In this document: in pieces, positions 33,690 to 45,690 of the stretch
How positions within the stretch are numbered: position 1 is the stretch's first letter
Layout of the letters: each line of letters starts with the position of its first letter
NCBI GenBank assembly: GCA_941918925.1
Contig: OW799233.1
Span: forward strand, 179,831,235-179,895,234
Direction: 5' to 3'
Source: Phyto melanocephala
Taxonomy: Eukaryota > Arthropoda > Insecta > Diptera > Rhinophoridae
DNA: 64,000 bases
Notes under the pieces: generated by a model
Databases searched by the model: none
What the model saw: only the letters and a program-made list of their open reading frames with translations
Told to the model about the DNA's origin: nothing
Translations under genes and position numbers: made by a program

Positions 33690-33970
33690 GTCTATATCAG
33701 TTTGTCATTCCGTTAGTAATTTCTATTCTGAACTATAAATCCTTATAGATAGAGAAATCGACTTAGCTGTGTTCGCCTGTGTGCCTGCCCGTCCGCGTAA
33801 GCGTTGAAATCAACATTTTGAAGCCCACACATTTCCAATGAACTCGTATGGGCTATAAGTTTATTTTAAATATTTTATAAAATTTTGCTTTTAAAAAATA
33901 TGAATTTTAAGCCATTGGTGGCTGAGATATGAGCAAAACACCACGTCTGCCTCTCTTCTCATAAACACAG
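33690..33970 (+). mobile_element. Family A repeat, 5' fragment (copy 6)
   Basis: CAGTTTGTCATTCCGTTAGT, TTATAGATAGAGAAATCGAC and a GCCTGCCCGTCCGCG run reproduce the start of family A. The right terminal hairpin is missing. Confidence 0.6.
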
Positions 33971-34924
33971 TCAATTTCTATAGCTTTCACATAACTTCTT
34001 GACCCTTTTGTTGAATGTCACTATAATATATACATAAATATAAGAACATTGATATAAAATATAAGTTCAAACGTTTTATTACCAGCGAAGATATCGGCAA
34101 AAATATTATCATTTGATTGACATTACAGTATCAAAATTTGATTAACCCTTTTAAAACGTTATTTTAACGTATTTAATACTCAGTTAGGGAACTAAAATTT
34201 AAACTACAATTTAGTTGGCTTTAAACAGTTTAAAAAAATCCTAGAAAAGACATAGCCTTGTTCAAATATTTTACTGCGCACTTAAACATCAGTTTTACAA
34301 AAGAAGTAACATTATGATAATCCATTTATTTCTGTTGATTCTTTTATCTTTTCCTGTAAAGTTACAATTATTAGAGTTAGGGCCTTTCTACTTGTGACCA
34401 ACGATATGTAATTTATAACAATAATAAAACGCATATTCGTATATTTATTTATATTTTTTCTTTAAAAATATAAAAATATATCGTCGGCTTAATATGCAAA
34501 CTGCTAAATCCACTTTTAGATAGAGAAAGATACGCCTCGTCTACCAGCATGTAGTTTTTCTTCAATTTAAGTCTTGAAGTGTGAAAAAGGTTTGATGAGA
34601 AAATTTTCTAAATCCTCTAACAGAAAATCCAGTACATTATTTTTTGTTCTTTATTTTTGTAGATTGTAGTCATACAAGAAGAATACGATAAAACCAACCA
34701 ACTATATTTCTGGCTTTCCTCTCAAGCTACAAATATGAAATATAAGAAGTTTTTTGTCTATCCTGTAAAATTTGCTACGAGGGAGCTAGCAGGTTTTCAT
34801 ATTAAGCCGACGATATACATATTACAAAATAGATATTTGTACATTTACTTAAAGACATATTTTTGTTTTTTCGCAATAATTATATTCCAATCTGAGTGGG
34901 TCATGCTACACTCATGCTTTACGA
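33971..34924. other. AT-rich intergenic DNA
   Basis: Nothing supported. Confidence 0.4.
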
Positions 34925-34932
34925 ATGTGGAA

Positions 34933-35753
34933 CAGGGATGGAAATCATGGTACAATTGTACCTTTTATGGTACATTTTTGACCTTGTTGGTACCGTGGTA
35001 GAACCGCAAGCTACTTGGTGCAATTTAAAATTTCCAATGTCTCACTATATGGCAACAATAATTTTCTCCATGTTCTCTTTAATTTTATTTGTGTGTGTCT
35101 TATTTTATACCGTCAACTTCTCTGTTTTTGCTGTTTTTGCAATGCTGTTGTCAAAGCGAATTCATGTACCAGGTGGTGTCAAGTCTTCAACAACAAAATC
35201 TGTCTAGTACTTTATTTCATTGAACTTAAATCACACAAAGATTCAAATATTTCCTATTTTTGGTCTAAAGTATCACAGATGATGAATGAATTAAATAAGT
35301 TCATGTTCCCAGATATTTCAAGAATTGTAAGGGGAATTCTGTCTATTCCGCATTCCTCGGCCAACGTCGAACGAGTTTTTCCTTTCCGAAACCTAATTAA
35401 AACAAATAAAAGAAATATACTACACGTTTCTAATGTCTCAAATTTGATACAAACAAAAGATTTACTGAAGTCAACAAATTCTTGTTGGTTTAATATTAAA
35501 AAAGCTGAAAATTTATTATCTAAAAGTATTTATTAAATAAAATTTGTTAAACAACCGATCACTACGTATGTATTTACCTATGAATGTAATATTAAATATT
35601 TTTTATTGTATACTTCTGAATTTTTATAAACATTTTTGTTAAGTTTATGTTTTTATTAATAAATATTAAAAAAAAATGGTACCGTCATGGACTAAAAAGT
35701 ACATTTTGTTTTCATACTTGGTACAAAATCATAAAAGCCATTTTCCTTTCCTG
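34933..35753 (+). mobile_element. hAT element with exact 8-bp target duplication
   Basis: The ends CAGGGATGGAAA and complement CAGGAAAGGAAA form a 12-bp imperfect inverted repeat beginning CAG. They are flanked by identical 8-bp copies ATGTGGAA (34925-34932 and 35754-35761). This combination is diagnostic of hAT transposons. At 821 bp it is far shorter than autonomous hAT elements and keeps only the transposase C-terminus. The subterminal regions are rich in GGTACC-like words (TGGTACAATTGTACC, GGTACCGT, TTGGTAC), likely transposase sites. Confidence 0.9.
35205..35536 (+). pseudogene. hAT transposase C-terminal dimerisation domain
   Basis: The open frame ends with NKFMFPDISRIVRGILSIPH, SSANVERVFPFRNLIKTNKR and SNLIQTKDLL, matching the hAT C-terminal dimerisation domain (FP.ISRLVRGILSIPHSSANVERVFS..NLIKTKKRNRL..) with the usual SSANVER motif. 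About 110 residues are continuous to a natural stop at 35536. The catalytic and RNase H-like parts and the BED finger are absent. The frame extends upstream to 35015, but that part is not hAT-like. It lies inside the element bounded by the target duplication, so it is a deletion derivative rather than a domesticated gene. Confidence 0.8.
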
Positions 35754-35761
35754 ATGTGGAA

Positions 35762-38737
35762 TTCAAAACATGAGTAAGAAGAAAAACAACAAGAGACAAA
35801 ACAAGTGATCGCTAATACGTACTTATGCATCTGTGTAGATGGTTCTAGAAACTGTGTAGTTGTTATATTTTGTTTGCGTTATGTAATGCAGATTTTGTCA
35901 GCCGTATTGCTGAAATTATAAAGTTTTTCGCTTGTTCACTGCACGTTGCACAAACATAATCACACGCAACAGCAACGAGCGAACATAAGACACAAATTTG
36001 GTGAAATCTCTTTCTCAATAAACTTTTATATGCTTTTAGTTACAGGTCTGCACTTTTGTGAACGGTATACATATTTTTACAAGATATTTCATGAGCAATG
36101 TGTATACACAAGCTAAAAGTGTCATTCATTTAAATTAAAATACATTTTTGCTAAGAAATGCTTAATTTAAAAACGCCTTAACAATTATAAATCTATATAT
36201 ATTTTTTTAAATAATTTCCAAAGTAATAAATTATGGTCCAAAACGTTAGATTGTTTGAAATAGTTTCTTCTGTACAGAAAACTTCTATGATATACATACA
36301 TAATTGAATGATTAACAATATTTGTTCGCAAACATAAAATTACTTCTTTACAAACTAAAAGAATAAATCACTAAACAATAAAAAGTTTTTGTTTCAATTC
36401 CCAACGACTGCTGTGCAAAATATAAATTTATATCGGTTTTTATTCAGCAACACTTAACAATTGTTGTCCATAAGCAGTTTCTTGAGAAAGTAGATAAAAT
36501 ATCAACTCGATAAGTTTAACAAGTTTGACAAATCTCGAACATTGCAATCAGTTTTATTTATCGTAGAATATATTGTTATTTAAAAGTGATAAGCACACAT
36601 TTTTGCAAATAAATTTAAAAAAAAAATATTAAATACATTTTAGTTCTACAATAAATTTTTTACTCGTTCGTTTATGGCAGAAAAAAGAAGATTTTAGTGC
36701 AGACACACACAAAACAAATAATAATTGGAGAATTTTCAATGTATCGTTTAAACCTGTTGTTTAAAATGATTTTCATCACAATTAACTCCTTTTCCATTTT
36801 TTTATTTTATCCATCCTATTTTCATTAGCAACTCTAAGCAATATTGTGGATAACTTTTTGTATAAAAATTAAACCATTTTATCATAATGCAAAGATGAAT
36901 ACTAAACATCTGTTATACGAGTATTTATTGAGAAGCAAGATTTTTTGTCTATTGTTCTCTGCTGTTGCATTTCGTTTACTTTGTATTTGCTCTTCTCGCT
37001 TTCTTCTCAACAAGTCATCAATCATTTTATATGTTTTTTTTTTTAATTTTCTTTGTAAATCAGTATAAACAACAAGGTTTTATTGCAAAATCCCTCTGTG
37101 CCAAAACTGTTGTGCAAAACTTCCTTGATGTTTGTTTAAGTGCCAACGATTTAGACAGTTTGTAAGGCGTTTTGCTTCTCTAAACAATTTTTTTTTTAAC
37201 AAATGGGAATATTTGAAAAAGATAATAGTGAATCTGAACTCAAACTTGTATGATTTATAGCATTTCAAATCCAACTGCTTGTTGAGTCCCTGTCAGCCAT
37301 AAAAACTGAATACAAATTTTATTGCGAAATAAAAAGATTTTGTTAGAGTAATTGGTAATGGTCACAAATACTCATAAATACTAAATGAAAACAATTTTTG
37401 CTACATTGTATCAAATTAACCTTAATTATTTGAAAAAACAGCTCACTTAAATTTGTTGTAATAAAACTACATTTAGCTTTACAAAATTTTTATATTTAAG
37501 CCAGTAAATACTTACGGTCTAATTCATAAAAATTAAAACAGTTTTATAAAATGTGCATAAAGTCGTCAAGATGGCCTAACATGAGCAATATCGTTAAAAG
37601 AGACAATACTGGAGAAGGGTTATGAGTTTAATGTAAAAAATTATAGTTCCATGATTAAAACTTTTGGCCGCTTGGGAGATGTTTTGGCAGATTTTGCAAT
37701 TGAGTAGAGTACAAACTTATAATTTTCTCCTCTGAGCCCGTGCTAGTGACGGGAAACATGGGTTTAGATATTGGATTTTAACTTGGTATAAAATGCTACA
37801 GAAACACATCGAATCTGATTTGTATACATTTAATGATATCGTAGGATTGTGGCTTTTGCGATTCGGAAGCTTTAGAGCAAATTTTTAGTGCGGCATCAAA
37901 TGAAAAAATGGCAACCATAACATCAGTGAGTAATAATCTTCATAGCGGCATAAATAGTAATTTTACTGCAGTCAATTATAATGACAGCAGGTCCCTTTCT
38001 CTATGCGCTGTCACATATGGTGATAATTATTGCTTTCCAAGGGCAATAATTAATACAATTAATACAGAATTTTTAAATTCCGTTTTTTTTAATTTTAATT
38101 TGCGCAAACATTTAAAATAAATACTATGAAAGATGAAGGATAAAAGATGTTGCAAATGTAAACAAGTAATTTTTCATTTTCAACATCTTCCATGCATTCC
38201 GTGTTAGTTTGGCAATTATTGCAATTAACGTTTTGCAGCAGAAACCAAGGGATAGGTAAGCTTGATTTAAATAATTAAATTATTGGGAAAAACTTTACGT
38301 GGCGGTTTAAAAAACACCTGATTTTAGTGACTTTAACTACTTAAAAACGGCTTCAGTTTGTGATAAATTCATTAAGTTTAAATGCATTTCAGCGCATAAA
38401 GTACATTTTTATATTTCTTTTAAACTTGGAGTTAACTTTTGCGATAAGTAAACTTTGTAGTTTTTAAAATGTATTTATTTTTGAAAATGGATATGGGCCA
38501 TAATTTTTAAAATTCAAAATATTAATGAAAATTCCTTTAAAATTCTTAAACATTTTGTTGCTGCTACTTGTTGGGTATGTGCTGAGAATATATGATTATT
38601 TTTTGACTTTTTTACTTTTGTTATTTGCAAAATTTTGGTACGATTAGTGCATATTTGGTACGATTTTACTATTAGTATAGAACAATCTTTAAGTTTACAA
38701 ATTCCAACAGTGGTTTAAATTTAAATCGCTTTTAAAA
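35762..38737. other. AT-rich intergenic DNA
   Basis: No gene supported. 37595-38120 is less AT-rich, with a 70-residue frame at 37908 containing YGDNYCFPRAIIN. This loosely recalls motifs in Maverick/Polinton-type proteins but is too short to assign. Frames near 36844-37274 overlap on both strands and look like chance. Confidence 0.35.
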
Positions 38738-39030
38738 ATAAGTAATGAGTGATATATTCGGTCATTCCGAATCTGATAAAACCCTTTACCCTAATGTACA
38801 AAATTATTTAGGAGTGAAATTTTTTCATATAATTAAAAAAAATGATTATATATATTTTTTCAAATAATTTTTGCCTATAACTTTGCCGATCAATGACCAA
38901 TTTATCCAAGATTGCTCAAGAATATCTTCAGAGGCATAACAAATATTTTTCAATACTGACGCCCTTTGAAGTGAATTAAATGAAGTGTGTATTAAAATAT
39001 TTTCTGAAAATGTTTTCTTCAATCAAACGA
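38738..39030 (-). mobile_element. Family A repeat fragment (copy 7)
   Basis: ATAAGTAATGAGTGATATAT followed by TTCGGTCATTCCGAATCTGA is the terminal hairpin in the opposite orientation. GCCTATAACTTTGCCGATCA and TCCAAGATTGCTCAAGAATA continue as in other copies. The far end is missing. Confidence 0.6.
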
Positions 39031-39170
39031 AAAACGGTAACCGTTGCTTTAATGATTCTTTTTATCTTATCTACCAGTTAGTTAATTTTTTGATTAAAAT
39101 ATAACAAATGTTTATAGTGAAGTATGTATTTTAAAACAAAATCTAAACTATCAATTTTTATAACCCTAAC

Positions 39171-39704
39171 CCCCGACCACACGAGCAATATTTTTAGCAA
39201 TTATTGCCACAGCAATTATCAAAATCTATTGGCAACACCAGATTTTAATCTGTGGACTGCATGACTATGTATTAGAACACATATTTAGCAATAAATGTTA
39301 GACAATATTGCTGAGCAGTAATATTTAAACACAAGCTGTCAAATTCAATTGCAAAAAGAAAAATAAAATGCAACAACACTAATGTGTAAGAAAACGACAC
39401 AGAAAAAAGGCGAAACAATATTAAAATTAACATTGTATTTATAAAAAAATTAAGTTTTTTCAATATAAGGGCAAAATAATAGTGTTAATTAAGTGATTTT
39501 AGTCAAATTTATTTTACATAAATTTTTTGTAAAATTTTCAATTACAGGACAATCTTCTTTAGCAAAATTTTCAATATTATGTTTTAAGATTTTTGCGTAC
39601 TCACCAGCTAGAGATATAAGCGTGAACATTGGCAATTTTATGTCGTCATTCTGCCATCGCTATTGCTTAAATTAAGGCATAAGCAATCGCTCATGTGCTC
39701 GGGG
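39171..39704. mobile_element. MITE with CCCCGA ends
   Basis: CCCCGACCACACGAGC (39171-39186) pairs with the complement CCCCGAGCACATGAGC (39689-39704), 14 of 16. Outside this both continue to TAAC with a 1-bp indel, and inside to AATATT/GATTGCTT. The interior includes ATTGCTGAGCAGTAAT and an AT-rich centre. No protein. No exact target duplication was found. Confidence 0.5.
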
Positions 39705-40953
39705 CGTTATTGTTGGCCAAAATATTTATTTCACAACATGACTAAGATTGTCGTTTCAATTAAATGACAAAAGGTTTGATTAAGTAATGACGACAATAAT
39801 AAAAATATATTTTTGGGATTAAAATACTTTTCTTAAACGTTTGAATATTTTGCCAATAATTGCTTTAAAGCACTTAAACGTGTTTATTGTGGCACAAAGG
39901 AAAACTTTTGATTTTTGGCATATAAAATACGCAAGTATTTAACACGTATGGAAGGAAAATCAATTTAAATTTTTGCCTTTGAACAGGGTGGTTAGCCAGT
40001 GAGTCATGACTTGTGCAAAACTCTCATGTCACATGTCCCCGAACAGTTTGATAGTATGAAATAGTTAATTTGTCATGAGTGATTGACTTCCAAAATGGCA
40101 TGCAGAAATCCATTAGAATTTTCAGGCTCTACAAGTTTGCTATTTAAGGTGGCTGTTAAATGAAAAAAAAATTTATTATTTAAACCAATCTATTAGAGAG
40201 CCAAAACCTAAGTGTGTATGTAAGTGAAAAGCTGGAGTATAGCAGTGTAGCATTAAAATTATTTAAGCAATCCTCCACTGTTTGCTATTGTTTGTTACAA
40301 TGCACAATGGGGACTTTAATTATATATACAACAGAAATTAGATAATTTTTAAATTACGAGTTATTTTCTTATTGATTACAGAATAACTGCCGTATTCATA
40401 AAAAATATTTTAGGTTTATTGAAGGCTAATTTGACAAATTCTGTACAATAAGCCTTTAATAAAATATAAAAAAAAGATTTAATGAATTCGTCACTTAGTA
40501 TTTTATTAAAACCTATTAGATTGATAGAAAAACCATTTGGCTTTTAAAACAATTTTGACAGAAATACAAATTTCTTCGGCTGCATTTTATGTTTCGAATG
40601 GGAATAATTTCTTTAAGCTTTTATGGTTTTTTAAAAACTTAATTAGTAATAAATCGACAATATGGTTTTAAAGGTATTTTGACTATTTCTTTAACACATT
40701 CGACAACTTTGTCAGTGACAGTGTGTCTTCAAAATGTTATATTTTTAACGCTACTGCTTGTAGAATATAAAATTTTTTTTTTAATTTTTTTTTTTTAAAT
40801 TTTATCCACCAATTTTTTAAATAACATTTTACTTAATTTTTTTAATTCAACAAATTTTCTACAATTCAAAATAAATTAATAATTACAAAATATTTTTTTT
40901 TTGTAAGAAAGTTATTAAAGAATACCAAAAAACAATCTTTCAAATGATAAATC
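39705..40953. other. AT-rich intergenic DNA
   Basis: Nothing supported. Confidence 0.4.
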
Positions 40954-41197
40954 TGTGGCTTGGAGCTAAAAGGGCCAATGTCACTTTTTTGCGTTTTTGA
41001 GTTAATTATTGCATTAGATTTGTTTTCTTGCTCTATTTAATTATGGTAAAACATCTAAAGTCATACTTAACCCAGAACAGCTTCATAAATAAAATAATGG
41101 CCAATGTGACTATGAAAGCATCTATAAAAGTTAAAGTTCAATTCCAATTTTCTCAAAAGTAAATATTTTGAAATTGGCCTTTTAGCTCCAAGCCACA
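40954..41197. mobile_element. 244-bp MITE
   Basis: TGTGGCTTGGAGCTAAAAGG at the left and its exact complement at the right end (41178-41197), continuing with GCCAAT similarity. The interior has no coding capacity. No clear target duplication. Confidence 0.65.
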
Positions 41198-41439
41198 AAA
41201 ATAACAATTTATGTGGCATAAGGCCCCATTGTGTCATTTAAGATATGCATTCTGGAAAGAGACGTTAATTGTTTATTCTAAGCAATGAGTGCTTTTGGAA
41301 CTTAAATAAAAGCTCATATAATTGGTGACAAAACGATTATGGTTCAGCTAGATAATATAAACTTCTAACAATCAATAACCAATAACTGAACATTTTAACG
41401 AATTTATTGCTGATTGCAGACCTGGGGGGTCTCAATTAC

Positions 41440-41640
41440 ATTTTGTATTTAATTACACCTATAATTACACAATTACATGTAATTGTAATTGAAGTTTTCT
41501 TAAATTACAATTACATGTAATTGTAATTGAAAAAATTCCAATTACAATTACATGTAATTGTAATTGGAAAAAATCCAATTACAATTACATTTAATTGGAA
41601 AAAAAAAATTTTTCATTAAGTAATTTAAAAAAAAACAAGT
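41440..41640. repeat. Left palindromic (CAATTACA)n block
   Basis: Four to five copies of a word reading TTACATGTAATTGTAATTG on both strands, separated by GAAAAAATTCC-type spacers. Mirrored by 41960-42240. Confidence 0.85.
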
Positions 41641-41959
41641 AATCATTACTTTTTTAAGTATTTATTGTCAAAAAAGTATTTAATTACAAAAATTATCAAT
41701 TACATATTATATAAGCCAGTCTTTACCATTTAATAATTTTTAGTTTAAAAATGTTACGAACACGTCCGAATTGAAATTTCAATAATTATCGAAATGAAAT
41801 CGATCGTTTTTCATCACATACCTGATTGAAAAATAATTAAGACAAGGAACCAATTTAAAAAAATTTATTATTTGCTTTAAATAACACAATTTTTTTTCAT
41901 ATAATTTAGAAAATCGTTTTAAGAATTTTAAGTTTTATTTTATGGTTTTAAAAATGTAA

Positions 41960-42245
41960 TTGAATTTTGTTCAATTACTAGTAATTATTTGTTGATTAAT
42001 TACAATTACAATTACTTGTAATTAGTAATTAAACATTTTCAATTACAATTACATGTAATGTGTATTTGATTTTTTTCAATTAACAATTACAAGTAATTGT
42101 ATTTGACATTTTTCAATTACAATTACATTTTATTGTAATTGAGTTAAGTCCTTACTTTCAATTACAATTACTTGTAATTGTAATTTAGACTACCTCAATT
42201 ACAAATTACATGTAATTGTAATTGTAATTGTAATTGAAATGTAAT
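41960..42245. repeat. Right palindromic (CAATTACA)n block
   Basis: Mirror counterpart of the left block. It contains TACAATTACTTGTAATTAG, ATTACATGTAATGTGTATT and a run of TGTAATTGTAATTGTAATTG near 42215. Units here are more diverged than on the left. Confidence 0.85.
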
Positions 42246-42370
42246 TGAGATCCCCCAGGTCTGGCTGATTGTGACTCAGAATCTTATAAGACTCTGAATG
42301 GTGTGTCTTTAAAAAATTTAAATACTAAATTAAGCCTAAATAAAATGTAAACACTAGTTTAAACCCATTT

Positions 42371-43480
42371 AGGATGTTATATTCGGCCATGCCGAATCTG
42401 ATAATAAACTTCACCATAAAGACAAAGGTAAATTTAACTTATCCTAAAATAGCCTGGATTCCAAACTAAACATAATACGCCATTTAGCGTTATTATTTCT
42501 AACACCATTCTTGATTTTGAACTTTGGCATAGTTCGCTACTTGCTTATATCTTATATCTATATTGTTGGGGTTAATAAAAATAACAAAACCACCATCCAT
42601 TTTAATTTGGATGCCATCTTGGACTTAAAACTTTTTCATATTTTACTGTATTGTACTTCAAGATTTTTCATTTCATAGCAATATTGTTGTGGTTGAAGTG
42701 AGCAAAGCCGTTATTACCGTTATATGTACCACAAATTAGCTGTTTGATTTTAAATTTTTAAAAGTGTATTTTATTTCACTAATCAAGCCTTTTCATTTGA
42801 CACCCATATTGAATATCTCGGTTGTCAGCATTTTGTAAATTTCCAAAAATCACCAAAGTAGTTAAACTTTGGTGCTTATATCTCAATAACTTTTAAACCA
42901 ATTTGTAGTTTTCTTTTTCAGAAAAAATTTACGAGACTACGTATGTCACTAAAGTCTTCAAAAGTTATTTAGCAGCATGAGAAACTTGGTATATATAACA
43001 CAACACATACACATACACATATTTTAAAAAAAAAATGTTTGCCTTAACTTTGCTTACCAGTAACCAATTTGTTAAAAAAGTTTACAAATATCCGTAAACG
43101 GACAAATTATTTTAAGGTTAAAAATATTAATTTTTGTTGTAAAAATTTAAGACAAAATAGAGGCTGGAGTATTTATTTGTCAAGAACAAAGTATTTGTAT
43201 TTTTGTGCTGATATCTCAGTTAGTTTCAAATCGATTTGTCAGTTTTTCTCGGCAATAATTTTTGATACTACGGCTTGTATTCTGGTGTCTGGAGCAGGTC
43301 TAGAAGTAAATTATGAGCTTAAATATTTTGATATGTTTAAAAAAGTTATAAATATTTTTCTAATTTTTGCCTACAACTTTGTCGGTTAGTAACCGATTTT
43401 TCCAAAAATTTTTAACTATCGTACTTATGGAAAATAACAAACTTTTCTATAAATAAACCTAGTGCTGAAAAATTTTGTTT
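42371..43480 (-). mobile_element. Family A repeat (copy 8)
   Basis: AGGATGTTATATTCGGCCAT then GCCGAATCTGATAATAAACTTC is the terminal hairpin in reverse orientation. ATGCCATCTTGGACTTAAAA, GACACCCATATTGAATATCT and TTTTTGCCTACAACTTTGTC are shared with other copies. The 106-residue frame at 43069 is translation of the repeat. The far hairpin end is lost. Confidence 0.65.
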
Positions 43481-44425
43481 TCAGAATTTATTTTTTTTTT
43501 GTTGTTAAATTCTATCATTTCTAAAAACTGTTTTTCCATTTTTTAAATTAAAAATGAAAATTTTTTTATTGAAATTTAAATTTCAATGCTGATAATAATC
43601 AGTCTCAGATCAGTTCTCACATATTCTGTACTCTCTGTTGGGAATCACCTTAACTTACAGAAAGCTACTTCAAATATTACACTCTTTATAAAATATATTA
43701 AAAGTAAGAAAAAGTAGTTTCATAAAGACACAAATACCTCCGACTTCTGTTCATTATTACTCAAAAAATTACCCAAACGCTTAATAATAACCTAAAAGAA
43801 GTGACAACATAGATGCTTGGAAAGTGCAAATTCCCTCCCTACAGTAGAGTACTATATTGTCAGAGTTATCGTTTTTTTTTAACAGTAAATTAGTGTTGTT
43901 TTCTGTCGTTTTATTATGTTCACTTACTTATCAGAGACATAACATTTAATTTATGTTTTATTTTCTTTTTCTTGTCAATCTCAACTAACCAATAAAAATC
44001 ATTTAACACGTTCCGGCAAACACTAACTGATTTAATTGTATTGTTTTATTTGTTTGTTTAATTAATTGCTTCTTGTTTCAGTAGTAAGTTTTAGTTATTT
44101 ATGTATTTATTATTGAGTATTTAGTGTCATTAAGTAAACAGTCAATTATATAATAATGTCTACTTAACATTTTTAATAAGCAATGAAATTACAAATACTT
44201 GAAAATTATAATCTCTCATGCAATATGTATGAGTTATTGGTGTTATTTTTCACTTGCGGCATTAAGGTGTTCTTTATAATAAACAAAATAGTGATTTCAG
44301 GACCACTTAAGCGATCTTAAACAAGGAAAAAGTATTTTTTATACTTGTCACCAAGCACATAAAATCTCTATGTCATTAGTAATGGATTCAATTATTTATA
44401 GCCTGTTGAGACTATAACCGCACCA
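43481..44425. other. AT-rich intergenic DNA
   Basis: Nothing supported. Confidence 0.4.
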
Positions 44426-44429
44426 AATA

Positions 44430-44625
44430 GTCAGTCACTCAACAATTCACAAAGTCAACGAAATGTATTTTGATTTGAACGCTCATTTGCGTTAAATGCT
44501 GCAACAATCGTAACGCGCTGCTCAATTGTACACATCACGATTGTTCAATTTGGGCAAACAACTTTATGTTAAGGTGTGAATAACAATAAGCATCATGGTT
44601 GGACCACCCCTTATATAAATACTAA
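44430..44625 (-). mobile_element. Diverged mariner fragment
   Basis: GAAATGTATTTTGATTTGAA, CGCTCATTTGCG matches the antisense transposase stretch of the element at 28191 (AATGCATTTTGATTTGAACG). The right side ends CATCATGGTTGGACCACCCC, resembling the mariner terminal repeat next to TTATA. More decayed than the other copies. Confidence 0.5.
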
Positions 44626-44984
44626 AATCACACTTTCCTCTAACAGCAATGATGAAATCGTAGCTGGTTCCGAAAATGCATTCCAGTCAGCTGGTATCGG
44701 ATTACTGACTTTCCCTGATATTCTGTCATTATCGCAGTGAACTTATAGCCTAAATTTTAATTTAATTGAAATAACATTTGGGAATAGTGATGTCAAAAGT
44801 TATGAAAACGTACTTGTTCGCTAAATATCTGAGAACTGAATTTGAGGCAGCACACTAATTTTCTCAGACGAATAATCATCAGTCGACTTAATTATCTATG
44901 AAAGAGGATTGCAATTTAATATTTTAAAAGTACAAATGTAACCACTCATTATAAATGTTTTAGAAAATTTTAGAAAAAATATGT

Positions 44985-45690
44985 TTGTGGTAACCACAAT
45001 CGAAGAGCAATATACTATGATTGAATTGTACGATTATGGTTAAAACATATAATGGTTACCAGTTTTCATTATTATGTTTAATTAAAGTATCATTCAATAA
45101 TCATATATATGACTACAATTGAAATTGACAATCTTTGTCTTTTTACGCCAAATTATTGTCTTTTGCTGTAACATACACATATTGATTGTACTTACCAACT
45201 TAATTGCAATTTTTATACCAATATTTTTTTACACTTTCTCGTTTATTTGTAAATTTTATTTAATTATTTAAAAATTTTTGTTCATTTTTTTTGGCATCTC
45301 AAACTTTTAACATAAATAAAGAATAGTTGAAATTAAATTATTAAAAAAAAAATCATAGCTTGATTAATTTTTAATCATACTGTTGTCTCACCTATTTTTT
45401 TATGAATATTTGTACTTTCAAATGCTTTTGAATATAATGATATTTTTTTCAAATTAATTTTTATGAATCATACTATTTTTAAATGACAACCATTTTGAAA
45501 TTTTTACGAAAAGGAAACATTAAATGATACAATTCAAACAAATGCTTGATTATCGTGACAAAATATATGATGAAATGAAACAAAAATAACTATTGCTTGT
45601 TCTTGACAACCAAATATTGTTATAGAAACTATAATATGACCGTCGTGATCATATCGCAATCATGGTTTTTCTTTGCATGTGTATCATAAA
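44985..45690 (+). mobile_element. Family C repeat, copy 2 (uninterrupted)
   Basis: Matches both halves of 9515-11420 without the 0.94-kb insertion. The two ends are diverged inverted repeats: AACCACAATCG..GAATTGTACGATTATGGTT against the complement AACCATGATTGCGATATGAT. No protein-coding sequence. Superfamily unknown. Confidence 0.65.

Larger units (their letters stand above)
41417..42263. mobile_element. hAT-type palindromic MITE with 8-bp target duplication
   Basis: The ends CAGACCTGGGGG..TCTCAATTACATTT are inverted (the left has one extra G). Identical flanks GCTGATTG (41409-41416 and 42264-42271) form an 8-bp target duplication, as made by hAT transposases. About 200 bp at each end is built from repeated palindromic words (CAATTACAATTACATGTAAT and reverse), while the centre is ordinary AT-rich DNA. 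No protein. The mobilising transposase is not in this window as far as I can see; the element at 34933 has different ends. Confidence 0.85.

Noticed and set aside
37908..38120. 70-residue frame with YGDNYCFPRAIIN, reminiscent of motifs in Maverick/Polinton or OTU-type proteins
   Set aside because: Match is only a dozen residues with no neighbouring hallmark genes or long terminal repeats, so it is not claimed as a viral relic.
43069..43389. 106-residue frame
   Set aside because: Falls inside family A copy 8 and is not conserved as a frame in other copies.
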